Shown here: positions 1 through 6,837 of the stretch, piece by piece
How the letters are laid out: each line of letters begins with the position of its first letter
Position numbering within the stretch: position 1 is the stretch's first letter
Source: an uncultured Phycisphaerales bacterium
GTDB lineage: Bacteria; Planctomycetota; Phycisphaerae; Phycisphaerales; SM1A02
Assembly: GCA_946886375.1 (NCBI GenBank)
Contig: CAMPIL010000039.1
Coordinates: forward strand, 1 to 15,002
Direction of reading: 5' to 3'
Length of the DNA stretch: 15,002 bases
The notes under the pieces: generated by a model
Database searches by the model: none
What the model was told of the DNA's origin: nothing
What the model saw: only the letters and a program-made list of their open reading frames with translations
Translations under genes and position numbers: made by a program

Positions 1-621
1 GACTGCACTTGTGCCAATCGGATACGCACACGCCGGACAAAGCCCGCGCCTGCGGCGGACCCGCCGCTTCACCATTCCAGACACAAAGAACACCACCCAC
101 AGCATCGCAGCATAGAAGATCGTGTTAATCGCAAAGCCGGGCCAGCGAGGCGTGAGTGGAATCACTCGAAGCAAAGATGTGTTCTGGTCGTTCGCATCAA
201 CGATGATCCCTGTCGACTCCCACGGCGTTGAGTACAATGTCCAAGAATACAACGACCGGGATGGCCAACCGACGAGCATTTCAATTTGTACCCAACCGTC
301 GTCCGTTTCTGTTGGCGCCTCATACCACCGCGTTGCCGACCACGCAGGTGCGAAATCGCTTTGGTCGCGGGACGGAAGATGGATGTGACGACCATAGCTC
401 TCTAAATCTGAGGGGGATACGCTCCAGACCAATCGATCATTGCTACGACATTCGAGCCGGAGCATATACCATTGCAAACTCGATTGTTCGAAATGGTAGT
501 TGACGTGGTCGACTGAAACGAATTTGGTGCTCCGCACAGCCGCACACCCCCACGCTACTGCGACGTTCACGATCGCGCCGAGCACCAGCAGCACAATGAT
601 CTGAAGCAAGCGGCGCTTCAT
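1..621 (-). CDS. Two-TM zinc-ribbon protein, paralogue A (3' end outside the window)
   Basis: The minus strand is open for 207 codons from the ATG at 621 to the window edge, so the gene is cut at its 3' end. It starts MKRRLLQ and has a hydrophobic segment at residues 5-24. A middle of about 140 residues rich in Trp, Ser and charged residues follows, then WPGFAINTIFY and a second hydrophobic segment, an RRVRRRRG basic stretch, and the first zinc-ribbon pair C195-x2-C198. The second pair would lie beyond the edge. The ATG overlaps the stop of the upstream paralogue by 4 bp (ATGA), so translational coupling is likely. Positive-inside reasoning puts both termini and the ribbon in the cytoplasm and the middle outside; this is inference. 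Function is unknown. The C-terminal third is nearly identical to the next three paralogues, but the middle is not recognisably similar to theirs. Confidence 0.85.
   Translation of the reverse strand, partial: MKRRLLQIIVLLVLGAIVNVAVAWGCAAVRSTKFVSVDHVNYHFEQSSLQWYMLRLECRSNDRLVWSVSPSDLESYGRHIHLPSRDQSDFAPAWSATRWYEAPTETDDGWVQIEMLVGWPSRSLYSWTLYSTPWESTGIIVDANDQNTSLLRVIPLTPRWPGFAINTIFYAAMLWVVFFVSGMVKRRVRRRRGLCPACAYPIGTSAV
11..145 (-). repeat. 135-bp conserved 3' module, copy A
   Basis: This is one of four near-identical segments, each coding for the second membrane segment, the basic run and the first half of the zinc ribbon. The other copies are at 694-828, 1302-1436 and 2037-2171. They mark the homologous ends of the tandem paralogues. 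Confidence 0.8.
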
Positions 622-1229
622 GCTCCCTCACCCCGGCCTTCTCCCTCACGAGGGAGAGGGAGACCCTCGCCGCATTCGGTGCAGACTTCACTCGTGCCAA
701 TCGGATACGCACACGCCGGACACAGCCCGCGCCTGCGGCGTACCCGCCGCTTCACCATGCCCGGCACAAAGAACACCACCCACAGCATCGCAGCGTAAAA
801 GATCGTATTGATCGCGAAGCCGGGCCAGATTGGCTTGGCTACGCCAGATGGAAGATTTGTGAAATCGAATTCCCACGGTTGCCAAGTGCGGGTCAGAGAT
901 GCCAATGGCATCCCCGATGCTACGACAACTGACTTTCCATCAGGTCGAGCTGTATGCACATATTCGAAACCCAAAGTTCGAAAGGCATTCGTCGCAGATT
1001 CGGCCGGAGACAAATTATAATGTGTCACTAAATACCTCCCTTCCGCAGTCGGTTCAAACAATGTCTTTTTACGGCGCGTTTGTGTGGCGAGAACTGTCTC
1101 AAGCGAGCAAATGGCCATTTCGGCTTGATTTGAGCGCGCTGCGCGCCATGTACATCCCCACGCCACCGCGACGTTCACGATCGCGCCGAGCACGAGCAGC
1201 ACAATGATTTGAAGCAAGCGGCGTTTCAT
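618..1229 (-). CDS. Two-TM zinc-ribbon protein, paralogue B
   Basis: This 203-residue protein has hydrophobic segment 1 at about residues 5-24 and segment 2 at about 137-157, followed by the basic run RRVRRRRG. The zinc ribbon has four cysteines, C170, C173, C183 and C186 (CPAC...CTEC). Residues 27-133 are the variable, probably extracytoplasmic domain. The tail LPLPREGEGRGEGA is translated from a REP-like hairpin repeat and is probably not part of the ancestral fold. The ATG overlaps the preceding stop, and the sequence GGTGA six bases upstream, supplied by the same repeat type, can serve as ribosome-binding site. The first 25 residues are almost the same as in paralogue A. No enzymatic motif was seen and the function is unknown. 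The zinc-ribbon style is common in planctomycete hypothetical proteins (general knowledge). Confidence 0.88.
   Translation of the reverse strand: MKRRLLQIIVLLVLGAIVNVAVAWGCTWRAARSNQAEMAICSLETVLATQTRRKKTLFEPTAEGRYLVTHYNLSPAESATNAFRTLGFEYVHTARPDGKSVVVASGMPLASLTRTWQPWEFDFTNLPSGVAKPIWPGFAINTIFYAAMLWVVFFVPGMVKRRVRRRRGLCPACAYPIGTSEVCTECGEGLPLPREGEGRGEGA
623..660. repeat. REP-like hairpin repeat, copy 1
   Basis: CTCCCTCACCCCGGCC is followed by TCTCCCT-CACG-AGGGAGA, a perfect 7-bp stem at 640-657. This resembles the dispersed CCCTCACCCC...GGGAGAGGG repeats found in many genomes. It encodes the C-terminal tail of paralogue B and lies just upstream of the ATG of paralogue A. Confidence 0.7.
694..828 (-). 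repeat. 135-bp conserved 3' module, copy B
   Basis: Same module as at 11-145, in paralogue B. Differences are mostly single third-position changes, which suggests recent duplication or gene conversion. Confidence 0.8.
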
Positions 1230-1963
1230 GCTCTCTCACCCCGGCCAACTCCCTCACGAGGGAGAGGAAGTTTCGCGCCGCATTCGGTGCAGACATCTGA
1301 TGTGCCAACCGGATACGCACACGCCGGACACAGCCCGCGCCTGCGGCGGACCCGCCGCTTCACTATTCCCGGCACAAAGAACACCACCCACAGCATCGCA
1401 GCGTAGAAAATCGTGTTGAAGGCGAAGCCTGGCCAGAGCGGCTTCATCGGGAGCGTGTGCCACTGCTTCCCGGTATTGGGGCTCCACTTTGCGACATCGA
1501 GTCCGTGTTGAAGCGTTGCAGGAAACTGCGGAAGGGCATTGTTCATTCCATCGATGACGCGTGTTCGCTCACTCCATAGGCTGACCATCGGAAATCCGCG
1601 AGCGTCGGCGATCCTCCGTTCGGATGTAGCGTTTGGATAATCTCCGAAGCGCGCCGATTGCTCCCTGAAACCCGTCCACGGCGGGATGAGTGAATTTGGA
1701 TCACCGGCTGACGGTAGTCGTTGAAGGCGATCGTATTTGACGCGCGTCGATGACACGACAGTGGCTCCGCGTCGTACCGCCAGCATTGCTTCCCAACGAC
1801 CATAGTCAGTCGAAATGATCGCGAAGCGCGGTTGTGTTACGGTCGATCCAGGGCTAGGCCAAAGATCAACCTGCACAAAGCAAGCCAGTGCCCACGCGAC
1901 GGAAACATTGATGACCGCACCGGCGAGCAAGAGCAGCACGAGTTGAATCACGCGGCGTTTCAT
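1226..1963 (-). CDS. Two-TM zinc-ribbon protein, paralogue C
   Basis: At 245 residues this is the longest complete member of the tandem family. Hydrophobic segment 1 spans about residues 5-28 and segment 2 about 178-200. Between them is a soluble domain of about 150 residues that does not resemble the middles of the other copies. The ribbon cysteines are C212, C215, C225 and C228, followed by the repeat-encoded tail LPLPREGVGRGERA. The ATG at 1963 lies six bases after the stop of paralogue D. No strong Shine-Dalgarno sequence is visible; the upstream bases come from a heptad repeat. The gene's own stop overlaps the ATG of paralogue B. The middle may be an extracytoplasmic sensor or ligand domain with the ribbon as a cytoplasmic interaction module, but nothing in the sequence proves this. 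Confidence 0.88.
   Translation of the reverse strand: MKRRVIQLVLLLLAGAVINVSVAWALACFVQVDLWPSPGSTVTQPRFAIISTDYGRWEAMLAVRRGATVVSSTRVKYDRLQRLPSAGDPNSLIPPWTGFREQSARFGDYPNATSERRIADARGFPMVSLWSERTRVIDGMNNALPQFPATLQHGLDVAKWSPNTGKQWHTLPMKPLWPGFAFNTIFYAAMLWVVFFVPGIVKRRVRRRRGLCPACAYPVGTSDVCTECGAKLPLPREGVGRGERA
1231..1267. repeat. REP-like hairpin repeat, copy 2
   Basis: This is the same repeat as at 623-660, with the stem CTCCCT-CACG-AGGGAG at 1249-1264. It encodes the tail of paralogue C and, on the minus strand, supplies GGTGA six bases before the ATG of paralogue B. Confidence 0.7.
1302..1436 (-). repeat. 135-bp conserved 3' module, copy C
   Basis: Same module, in paralogue C. Here the segment before the membrane helix reads AFNT instead of AINT. 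Confidence 0.8.
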
Positions 1964-1969
1964 TTGTGA

Positions 1970-2455
1970 CTATTGCCCATTGCCAATTGCCCATTGCCTC
2001 TTCACGGGCTTGCCGCATTCAGTGCAGACTTTACTCGCGCTAACCGGATACGCACACGCCGGACAAAGCCCGCGCCTGCGGCGGACCCGCCGCTTCACTA
2101 TTCCCGGCACAAAGAACACCACCCACAGCATCGCAGCGTAGAAAATCGTGTTGATCGCGAAGCCGGGCCAGATCGGCCAACACGCGAGTTCAACGGTGTT
2201 GCTTAGCTCGATCGTTGTTATCCATGCACCGCCATCAGGCGTTGGTACTTCTGCGAGGAGGGCCGGTAGAGGCCACCCTTGCCGACGATCCTTGGGAAAA
2301 CTCACGCGCTCAACCAATCCATCGGAGTACGTTCTGGTGATGTGGCGCTTCGCACCGAAACTATTTGCGAACCCCCACGCCACGGCAACATTCACGATCG
2401 CGCCGCCCAGCACGAGCAGCAGCAGCACAAGCACTTTGATCGTCCCGCGTTTCAC
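1970..2455 (-). CDS. Two-TM zinc-ribbon protein, paralogue D (shortest, GTG start)
   Basis: This 161-residue protein is the first of the four in transcription order. It begins with GTG about 30 bp after the hypD stop, so it could be cotranscribed with the hyp genes. Hydrophobic segment 1 is at about residues 6-28 and segment 2 at about 98-120. The middle is only about 65 residues. The ribbon cysteines are C131, C134, C144 and C147. The last residues, RQWAIGNGQ, and the stop codon are encoded by a 7-bp tandem array, so the original C-terminus was probably altered by repeat growth. The stretch around the second membrane segment and ribbon is almost identical to copies A-C at protein and DNA level. 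Function is unknown. Confidence 0.85.
   Translation of the reverse strand: MKRGTIKVLVLLLLVLGGAIVNVAVAWGFANSFGAKRHITRTYSDGLVERVSFPKDRRQGWPLPALLAEVPTPDGGAWITTIELSNTVELACWPIWPGFAINTIFYAAMLWVVFFVPGIVKRRVRRRRGLCPACAYPVSASKVCTECGKPVKRQWAIGNGQ
1972..1999. repeat. Heptad tandem array at the 3' end of paralogue D
   Basis: Four tandem 7-bp units, ATTGCCC, ATTGCCA, ATTGCCC and ATTGCCT, are in perfect register. The array encodes the last residues of paralogue D, contributes to its stop codon, and forms the spacer before paralogue C. Confidence 0.75.
2037..2171 (-). repeat. 135-bp conserved 3' module, copy D
   Basis: Same module, in paralogue D. The ribbon loop diverges (SASK instead of GTSD or GTSE). 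Confidence 0.8.
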
Positions 2456-2485
2456 GAGATCATCGTATCAGCGCACGCAACCCTC

Positions 2486-3655
2486 TTACGCCTTCCCCAC
2501 CTGCACGAACTGCGGGGCCGGCGTACTCGCGGGTCTGGCTCCGTCGCTGAGCCTTGCGCCTCTGGCCTCCAGATGCCGGCCGTAGGCGTAGTACGCAGCG
2601 CATGCGCCCTCGGCCGACACCATTGTCGCGCCCAGCGGCGTGTGCGGCGTGCATTGCGTTGCAAACGCGGGACATTCGTGCGGCTTCTTCAGGCCCCTGA
2701 GCACCTGTCCGCTGATGCAGAAACTTGATTCCTGCGTTTCAATGTCCTCGACCTCGAAGATTCTCGCCGCATCGAAATCGCGGTATTCATAAGCAAGGCG
2801 GTAGCCGCTCTTGGGAATGATGCCGACGCCGCGCCATTTGCGGTCGGTGATCTCGAAAACCTGCTCGATCAGTTGTCGCGATGCAAGATTGCCTTCCTGC
2901 CGCACGGCACGGCCGTAGGCGTTTTCGACTTCATGCCTGCCTGCTTCAAGTTGCCGCACGGTCATCAGCACGCCGTGAAGCATGTCGATTGGCTCGAAGC
3001 CGGTGATGACGATCGGCACGCGGTATCGCTGGGCAATGGGAAAGTACTCTTCGTAACCGACCACGGTGCAGACGTGGCCCGGCCCGAGAAACCCCTGCAC
3101 GCGGTTGCCCGGCGATTGCAGAATCGAAGTAATGGCCGGCGGAACCAGCACGTGCGAAACCAGCATGCTGAAGTTGCGGACGTTGCGCTTCTTCGCCACG
3201 TGCACCGCCATGGCGTTGGGGGGCGCGGTGGTTTCAAAGCCGATGGCGAAGAACACGACCTTGCGATCAGGATTGGCCGCGGCGTGGTTGACTGCATCCA
3301 GAGGCGAATAGACAACGCGCACATCCGCGCCGCGCGATTTGAGGTCCAAGAGATCGCCACGCGAGCCCGGCACGCGCAGCATGTCGCCAAACGAGCAGAA
3401 GATCACATCCGGGCGAGAAGCGATCGCGTGTGCCTTGTCGATCATCTCCAGCGAGGTCACGCATACAGGACAGCCCGGCCCGTGCACGAGTTCGACCTGG
3501 GGTGGAAGAATTTCATCGATGCCGTACTTCACGATCGTGTGCGTCTGCCCGCCGCACACTTCCATCAGAACCCACGGCCGAGTGACTGTGCGCGCAATGG
3601 CGTCGGCGAGTTTGCTGGCGGCGTGGGGGTCGCGATATTCATCGAGGTATTTCAT
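2486..3655 (-). CDS. hypD: HypD, [NiFe]-hydrogenase maturation factor
   Basis: HypD is a cytoplasmic [4Fe-4S] protein that, with HypC, holds the Fe ion while CN and CO ligands are attached; HypE and HypF supply the cyanide. The protein is 389 residues, slightly longer than the usual 370 or so. Expected motifs are present: CGGQTH at 34-39, GPGCPVC at 59-65 (C62 and C65, the thiol pair), [30 protein letters not shown], and the C-terminal cluster cysteines in [24 protein letters not shown] and EGAC. A Pro- and Ala-rich tail of about 20 residues extends past the family core. The ATG at 3655 fits the usual N-terminus, but no Shine-Dalgarno sequence is visible, because the bases upstream belong to a heptad repeat. 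It follows hypC after a 166-bp repeat-filled gap. Confidence 0.97.
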   Translation of the reverse strand: MKYLDEYRDPHAASKLADAIARTVTRPWVLMEVCGGQTHTIVKYGIDEILPPQVELVHGPGCPVCVTSLEMIDKAHAIASRPDVIFCSFGDMLRVPGSRGDLLDLKSRGADVRVVYSPLDAVNHAAANPDRKVVFFAIGFETTAPPNAMAVHVAKKRNVRNFSMLVSHVLVPPAITSILQSPGNRVQGFLGPGHVCTVVGYEEYFPIAQRYRVPIVITGFEPIDMLHGVLMTVRQLEAGRHEVENAYGRAVRQEGNLASRQLIEQVFEITDRKWRGVGIIPKSGYRLAYEYRDFDAARIFEVEDIETQESSFCISGQVLRGLKKPHECPAFATQCTPHTPLGATMVSAEGACAAYYAYGRHLEARGARLSDGARPASTPAPQFVQVGKA

Positions 3656-3665
3656 GGAAATGGGA

Positions 3666-3851
3666 AGGCATCAGGCGTGAGGCATTAGGCACTAGGCATT
3701 AGGCATTGGGAGAAACGAACAAGCAGGTTGCATTCACCGCAAGAACGTAAGAGCGCAGAGAGAGATCAAACCTTCATTTGTTCTTCCGCGCCTCTGCGCC
3801 GCTGCGGCAATCAGCCGTTCGCTACTGCTTGATGCCTGGTGTCTCATGCCT
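3666..3851. repeat. Nested inverted-repeat element between hypD and hypC
   Basis: The left edge has six 7-bp units of AGGCATT type (3666-3707). The right edge has three units in the opposite orientation (GATGCCT, GGTGTCT, CATGCCT; 3831-3851). The outer arms align with identical spacing. Inside them is a second, imperfect inverted pair: CCGCA...GAGCGCAGAG (3737-3760) facing CTCTGCGCCGCTGCGG (3792-3807). The right arm lies inside the hypC coding sequence; the left arm ends 11 bp before the hypD start. No transposase is present; it is MITE-like in form. Confidence 0.6.
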
Positions 3852-4100
3852 TTCTTGCTCCACTTGCAATTCATCCAACTGATTCATCCGGCCGAGAAAC
3901 TCAAATACCTGACGGGCCTCATCTTCATCGATGCGAGAGAGCGCAAAGCCCACGTGGACCAGGACGTACTCGCCGGGCACAGCGTCTGCGATGTGTTCAA
4001 GGCAGACGCGCTTGGTTACGCCGCCGAAGTCCACTTTGCCCATGAGCACATCGTGCTCGCGGTAGGTTTCGGTGATTCGACCGGGAATGCCCAGGCACAC
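3822..4100 (-). CDS. hypC: HypC, [NiFe]-hydrogenase maturation chaperone
   Basis: HypC is a small chaperone that binds HypD and then the hydrogenase large-subunit precursor, delivering Fe(CN)2CO. The protein is 92 residues. The diagnostic N-terminus MCLGIPG, with the essential Cys2, fixes the start at the GTG codon at 4100, preceded by AAAGGA eight bases upstream. The core GKVDFGGVTKRVCLE and PGEYVLVHVGFALSRID matches the family. The last dozen residues (ending ERHETPGIKQ) are encoded by, or lie next to, the plus-side arm (3831-3851) of the nested inverted-repeat element, so they are probably not conserved. The hypF stop is only 14 bp upstream, consistent with one transcript. Confidence 0.97.
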   Translation of the reverse strand: MCLGIPGRITETYREHDVLMGKVDFGGVTKRVCLEHIADAVPGEYVLVHVGFALSRIDEDEARQVFEFLGRMNQLDELQVEQERHETPGIKQ

Positions 4101-4114
4101 GTGGGAAATCCTTT

Positions 4115-6436
4115 CTAGGTTGCAGCGTTGAGTTTCGCCGCCGCGATTGCGAGTTGACCCAGGCTCAGGCCGCCATCATTAGGTGGAACGGCGTGATGCC
4201 GCCGCACATCCAGCCCCGCATCGCGCAAGCCCTGCATCACCTGGCAACTTAAGAGCACATTCAGGAACACGCCGCCGCTGAGTACGACCGTGCGAAGACC
4301 TGTCGCGGCGGACAGTCGAGCGCAGACCTCACAAATGATCCGGCTCATCGTTGCATGAAAGCGGCGGGCGATGAAGGTGGAATCTCGCCCGCATTTCACA
4401 TCATCCACCACCGCACGAATGATCGGCCGCGTGTCAACCACATGCGGAGAGGCGACATCGCCGGTTGTCGGCGTTTGAATGGCGTAGGGATAGTGAGACT
4501 GTGCGGGCAACTGGGCTGCGGGCAACGGGGTTTCGGGCAATTGGGCAGCAAGCCATTCGAGTTCAATTGCCGCCTGACCCTCGTAGGAAACTCGTTGGCG
4601 GATGCCGCACAACGAGGCCACCGCATCGAACAGACGGCCTGCGCTGGAGGTGCGCGGGCAGTTCACATCGCGCTCGATCATGGTGGCGAGGGTGTGCAAT
4701 GAGTTCGCAGGAATTTGTCCGCTCAGTACGCTGAGGTCGAGTCCAGATTCGATCGCGTGCGCTGCCGCCATGCGCCACGGCTCGCGCACGGCCTTTTCGC
4801 CGCCGGGCATTGGCGTTTCGCGCAGGTGGGCTGCGCGTGTGAAGGATTCGTACCCACCGATGAGAAACTCACCGCCCCAGATTGTGCCATCGGTTCCAAG
4901 CCCCGCGCCGTCAAAGCACACGCCGATGACCGGCCCGCTCAGATTGTGCTCGGCCATGCAACTGGCCATGTGCGCGTGATGATGTTGCACGCTGAGCAGT
5001 TGCGCGCCGGTTTCCGCAGCGCGCTGGCGGGCATATCGCGTCGAGGCGTAATCCGGATGCAGGTCGTGCACAAGTACCTGCGGAGCAACGGCGAAGAGTT
5101 GTTCGTACAGTTGGATGTCGCGCTCGAAGGCGCAGTACGCCTGGTAATGATCCAGATCGCCCAGGTGATGACTGACAAACGCATGCTGACCGCGCCCCAG
5201 CGCGAATGTTGACTTGAGATGTCCGCCGACTGCAAGCATCGGCTGAGCGCACTGCGCCGGCAGCGAGATCGGCTGCGGGGAGTAGCCGCGAGAGCGGCGA
5301 ATCGGCAGAGGATGGTCATCAACGATCCGAATCACCGAATCATCACATCGCACGTGAATGGAGCGATTGTGAACCAGAAACACATCTGCGATTCCGCGCA
5401 ACCGTCGCGTCGCATCGTCGTTGCCGGTCGCGATAGGTTCATCGGATTGGTTGCCGCTGGTCATCACCAGCGGAGTTCGAATCTCAGCCATGAGCAGGTG
5501 ATGCAATGGCGTGCAGGGCAGCATCACGCCCAGCATCGGATTGCCCGGAGCGACTTCGGCGGCAATCGGGCATTGCGCGCGCTTGCGAAGTAGCACAATC
5601 GGCGCCTGTGGCGATTGCAAAAGGTTTTGCTCCGCATCGTCGAGTTCGCATAGCGAAGCGACGGCTTGCACATTGGCGACCATGATCGCGAAAGGCTTCT
5701 CCTCGCGATGCTTGCGCAGGCGCAGGGCGCGCACAGCCATCGCATTCGTTGCGTCGCAGGCAAGGTGAAACCCGCCGAGCCCCTTGACGGCCGCGACGCA
5801 ACCTGCGCGCAATCGGGCGGTGAGAGCCGCAATTGGTTCCGCGGTGTGAATGGGCTGGCCATCGGCACCGATCAATTGCAGGCGGGGCCCGCAGGCCGGG
5901 CACGCTGTGGGCTGCGCGTGGAAGCGGCGATTGGCCGGATCGCAGTACTCACGATGACAATTCTCGCACATGGCGAAGTCGGCCATTGTGGTATTGGCAC
6001 GGTCGTAGGGCGCGCCGCGAATGATCGTCAGTCGCGGGCCGCAGTTGGTGCAGTTCAGGAACGGATATCCGTGCCGCCGATCAGCGGGATCACACATCTC
6101 GCGAACACAATCGGGACAGGTCGCCGCATCAGGCGCGATGAAGATTGCTGCTGAGCCGGCTGCTTTGCTGTGTCCGATCTGAAAATCGGTTTCGCCCAGA
6201 GGCGGGCACGGCCGACAGATGATGCGCTCAATGCGAGCCAGTGGTGGGGGACGGCTGGTCAACTGTTGGACGAAATCATCCAACTGCGGAGCGGCCCCTT
6301 CAATCTCGATCATCACTCCATCGATTTCGTTGCGAACAAAACCCGCCAATTGCAGTCGCGAGGCCAATCCATGCACGAATGGGCGGAATCCAACGCCCTG
6401 CACGATTCCCTGCACGTTGATGGCTCGGCGTTCCAT
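4115..6436 (-). CDS. hypF: HypF, carbamoyltransferase for hydrogenase maturation
   Basis: HypF converts carbamoyl phosphate and ATP to a carbamoyl-adenylate and passes the carbamoyl group to the C-terminal Cys of HypE, the source of the cyanide ligands. At 773 residues it is full length. Domains in order: acylphosphatase-like (about 1-90, VQGVGFRPF with R18); two zinc fingers with cysteines at 107/110/129/132 and 157/160/179/182; a YrdC-like domain (about 200-385, KGLGGFHLACDA and KHREEKPFAIM); and a Kae1-like domain (about 395-770) with the metal-binding HHHAH at 485-489, DGAGLGTDGTIWGGEF and the C-terminal LSGGVFLN. No truncation or frameshift was seen. The ATG gives a natural acylphosphatase N-terminus, although no good Shine-Dalgarno sequence is apparent. 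It is the first gene of the visible hypFCD set. Confidence 0.97.
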   Translation of the reverse strand: MERRAINVQGIVQGVGFRPFVHGLASRLQLAGFVRNEIDGVMIEIEGAAPQLDDFVQQLTSRPPPLARIERIICRPCPPLGETDFQIGHSKAAGSAAIFIAPDAATCPDCVREMCDPADRRHGYPFLNCTNCGPRLTIIRGAPYDRANTTMADFAMCENCHREYCDPANRRFHAQPTACPACGPRLQLIGADGQPIHTAEPIAALTARLRAGCVAAVKGLGGFHLACDATNAMAVRALRLRKHREEKPFAIMVANVQAVASLCELDDAEQNLLQSPQAPIVLLRKRAQCPIAAEVAPGNPMLGVMLPCTPLHHLLMAEIRTPLVMTSGNQSDEPIATGNDDATRRLRGIADVFLVHNRSIHVRCDDSVIRIVDDHPLPIRRSRGYSPQPISLPAQCAQPMLAVGGHLKSTFALGRGQHAFVSHHLGDLDHYQAYCAFERDIQLYEQLFAVAPQVLVHDLHPDYASTRYARQRAAETGAQLLSVQHHHAHMASCMAEHNLSGPVIGVCFDGAGLGTDGTIWGGEFLIGGYESFTRAAHLRETPMPGGEKAVREPWRMAAAHAIESGLDLSVLSGQIPANSLHTLATMIERDVNCPRTSSAGRLFDAVASLCGIRQRVSYEGQAAIELEWLAAQLPETPLPAAQLPAQSHYPYAIQTPTTGDVASPHVVDTRPIIRAVVDDVKCGRDSTFIARRFHATMSRIICEVCARLSAATGLRTVVLSGGVFLNVLLSCQVMQGLRDAGLDVRRHHAVPPNDGGLSLGQLAIAAAKLNAAT

Positions 6437-6693
6437 GGGATCTGCGGCCGGCAGCGCGGCGCGATTGATCAGTCAAGCGCGCACACGCCGACGTTTCTTT
6501 ATGCTGCGAACATAAGTTCTGCCGCCCGCCGATCAAGCGATGCGCGACGTGCACGCGCGCGAATAGGTCAGGCAGCCTAGGTGCGAGCCGATTTGTGCGT
6601 GCTATGCTCGGCACGGCTGCCGGTTCCCGTGGAAAGGTGTTCATTAAAACTTTTTCCGGGCGCTGGGGCGTATTTGCACTGGGAGGCCATCCG
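6437..6693. other. Intergenic region between divergent hypF and the small membrane gene
   Basis: These 257 bp must contain the promoters for hypF (minus) and for the small plus-strand gene. No convincing -35/-10 pair was found on either strand. A TATGCT at about 6603 is a weak -10 candidate for the plus strand. No conserved protein reading frame, tRNA or clear hairpin was seen. Confidence 0.4.
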
Positions 6694-6828
6694 ATGACGA
6701 TGCTTGCGCATATCACTTCAGGCGATGTTCTGATCGTTGGCGGGGCGTTTGCACTTGGCGCGCTTGCGAGCGCGGCAATCATGTTTGCGGTTCGCGCCGT
6801 GCGTGGCGAAATACAGAAGCCGCTCTGA
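6694..6828 (+). CDS. Small single-span membrane protein
   Basis: This 44-residue protein starts at the ATG at 6694, chosen because GGGAGG lies seven bases upstream. An in-frame ATG at 6595 would add an unconvincing 33-residue Arg/Gly-rich leader. After the N-terminal MTMLAHITSGD there is one hydrophobic segment (about residues 12-33, rich in Ala, Gly, Leu and Ile), then a short basic tail RAVRGEIQKPL, which predicts an N-out, C-in single-pass membrane protein. I do not recognise the family. It is divergent from hypF and stops 9 bp before the end of the convergent transporter gene. It could be a small accessory subunit of an enzyme encoded elsewhere; the sequence gives no function. Confidence 0.6.
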   Translation: MTMLAHITSGDVLIVGGAFALGALASAAIMFAVRAVRGEIQKPL

Positions 6829-6837
6829 CCTTGCGAT

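Noticed and set aside
640..657. Terminator between paralogues B and A
   Set aside because: The hairpin lies inside the coding tail, lacks a T-run on either strand and matches a dispersed repeat.
2873..3688. Open frame antisense to hypD (271 codons)
   Set aside because: Shadow frame, His- and Arg-rich composition, no motifs; the opposite strand is unambiguous hypD.
3666..3851. CRISPR-like short repeats
   Set aside because: Units are 7 bp with no unique spacers of uniform length; they are simple heptad arrays in inverted orientation.
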